64,000 bases of DNA, from assembly GCA_963082875.1 (NCBI GenBank), contig OY720102.1:5704001-5768000 (forward strand). The letters are read 5' to 3'. The notes beneath the pieces were generated by a model. It did not search any database, was not told the origin of the DNA, and saw only the letters and a program-made list of their open reading frames with translations. This document shows positions 62,501 to 64,000 of the stretch, in pieces. Position numbers and translations under genes: made by a program. The DNA is from Corella eumyota. Taxonomy: Eukaryota > Chordata > Ascidiacea > Phlebobranchia > Corellidae. Within the stretch, counting starts at the first letter, position 1. Each line of letters opens with the position of its first letter.

Positions 62501-64000
62501 TATTAATATTAAATATTTTTTCATAATTTTTTTGATATAGGATATTTAGACCAGTGCGGTTCTATTGGTTTGGTTTAAATTTGATTTAAATTTTTCAATT
62601 TTTTTGAAATTTTTATTGGCCCACTTTATATAGTACCAATATATGGGGGGGGGGCCATAATTTTTTGCCCTAACTTTTTTATTTTTGAATTTTTTCGCAA
62701 ATTTCTTTATCTCTTATGTTAGTTAGGGCAATGCGCATCAAATAAGATGTTTAATTTCGGGATTTGAAATTTTGCGAAAATTTAGTAAATATGTCATAAC
62801 TTTATTAATATTAAATATTTTTTCATAATTTTTTTGAAATAGAAAATTTAGACCAGTGCGGTTCTATTGGTTTGGTTTAAATTCGATTTAAATTTTTCAA
62901 TTTTTTTAAAATTTTTATTGGCCCACTTCATATAGTACCAATTTATGGGGGGGGGGCAATAATTTTTTGCCCAAACATTTTTATTTTTGAATTTTTTCGC
63001 AAATTTTTTTATCTCTTATGTTAGTTAAGGTAATGCGCATCAAATAAGATGTTTAATTTCGGGATTTAAAATTTTGCAAAAATTTAGTAAATATGTCATA
63101 ACTTTATTAATATTAAATATTTTTCATAATTTTTTTGAAATAGGATATTTAGACCAGTGCGGTTCTATTGGTTTGGTTTTAATTCGATTTAAATTTTTCA
63201 ATTTTTTTGAAATTTTTATTGGCCCACTTTATATAGTAACAATATATGGGGGGGGGGGCAATAATTATTTGCCCTAACTTTTTTATTTTTGAATTTTTTC
63301 GCAAATTTCTTTATCTCTTATGTTAGTTAGGGCAATGCGCATCAAATAAGATGTTTAATTTCGGGATTTGAAATTTTGCGAAAATTTAGTAAATATGTCA
63401 TAACTTTATTAATATTAAATATTTTTTCATAATTTTTTTGAAATAGGATATTTAGACCAGTGCAGTTCTATTAGTTTGGTTTAAATTCGATTTAAATTTT
63501 TCAATTTTTTTGAAATTTTTATTGGCCCACTTTATATAGTACCAATATATGAGGGGGGGTGGGCAATAATTTTTTGCCCTAACTTTTTTATTTTTGAATT
63601 TTTTCGCAAATTTCTTTATCTCTTATGTTAGTTAGGGCAATGCGCATCAAATAAGATGTTTAATTTTGGGATTTGAAATTTTGCGAAAATTTAGTAAATA
63701 TGTCATAACTTTATTAATATTAAACATTTTTTCATAATTTTTTTGATATAGGATATTTAGACCAGTGCGGTTCTATTGGTTTGGTTTAAATTCGATTTAA
63801 ATTTTTCAATTTTTTTGAAATTTTTAGTGGCCCATTTCCTATTGTACCAATTTATGGGGGGGGGGGGGCAATAATTTTTTGCCCAAACATTTTTATTTTT
63901 GGATTTTTTCGCAAATTTTTTTATCTGTTATGTTAGTTAGGGCAATGCACATCAAATAAAATGTTTAATTTCGGGATTTAAAATTTTGCGAAAATTTAGC
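59545..64000. repeat. Tandem array of ~305-bp units with poly-G runs (about 15 copies, continues)
   Basis: Each unit carries TATTGGCCCACTT, then a run of G (roughly 7-19), then CAATAATTTTTTGCCC, GGGCAATGCGCATCAAATAA, and GACCAGTGCGGTTCTATTGG. The G runs fall near 59600, 59904, 60210, 60507, 60813, 61121, 61430, 61730, 62033, 62343, 62645, 62946, 63247, 63552 and 63856, so the period is about 300-308 bp. Two subtypes differ at CACTTTATATAG...GCCCTAAC versus CACTTCATAGAG or CACTTCATATAG...GCCCAAAC. Four-unit blocks repeat at about 1.22 kb. The array is non-coding and runs off the right edge. Confidence 0.95.

Noticed and set aside
55730-64000. CRISPR array
   Set aside because: Units are ~305 and ~367 bp head-to-tail copies without short repeats separated by unique spacers, in animal DNA.

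Overview
The window is AT-rich animal nuclear DNA. It holds compact, intron-rich genes with GT-AG splice sites and introns mostly of 50-900 bp, plus a tRNA-derived SINE, a hAT-type MITE and long AT-rich tandem arrays. Gene content (C-type lectin/ZP protein, GRL101-type receptor with LDLa repeats, NCKX exchanger, eIF4G, MYO19, EVI5) and compactness fit an invertebrate chordate. My best guess is an ascidian tunicate such as Ciona; this is inferred from gene style and not proven. Exons below were placed by hand from splice sites, codon phase and family similarity. In every complete gene the summed exon lengths divide by three.

Left part, minus strand (1-17484): (i) the 5' part of a secreted or membrane protein with a C-type lectin domain followed by a ZP domain, running off the left edge; (ii) a 1017-residue GPCR with many LDLa modules and an LGR/GRL101-like 7TM domain; (iii) a 712-residue K+-dependent Na+/Ca2+ exchanger (SLC24/NCKX) in 15 exons. 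A 3.65-kb intergenic region separates this block from the next.

Middle (21135-42596): a complete 32-exon eIF4G (1597 aa, collinear with vertebrate eIF4G1/3) is followed about 1 kb downstream, in tandem, by an intact 12-exon chimeric paralogue (805 aa). The chimera joins a Ty3/gypsy Gag-like exon to an eIF4E-binding motif, an MA3 domain and a W2 domain, and lacks the whole MIF4G domain and the PABP-binding N-terminus. This is the most striking object in the window: it looks like a Gag-derived domain captured by a translation-factor duplicate. An intronless MYO19-like myosin lies convergent to it.

Right part (43637-64000): an EVI5-type TBC RabGAP with a long coiled coil (859 aa, 17 exons) is divergent from MYO19. 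It is followed by about 8.3 kb of satellite-like DNA: a ~367-bp array flanked by two 114-bp direct repeats, then a ~305-bp array in which each unit carries a poly-G run. The second array has a higher-order period near 1.22 kb and continues past the right edge.
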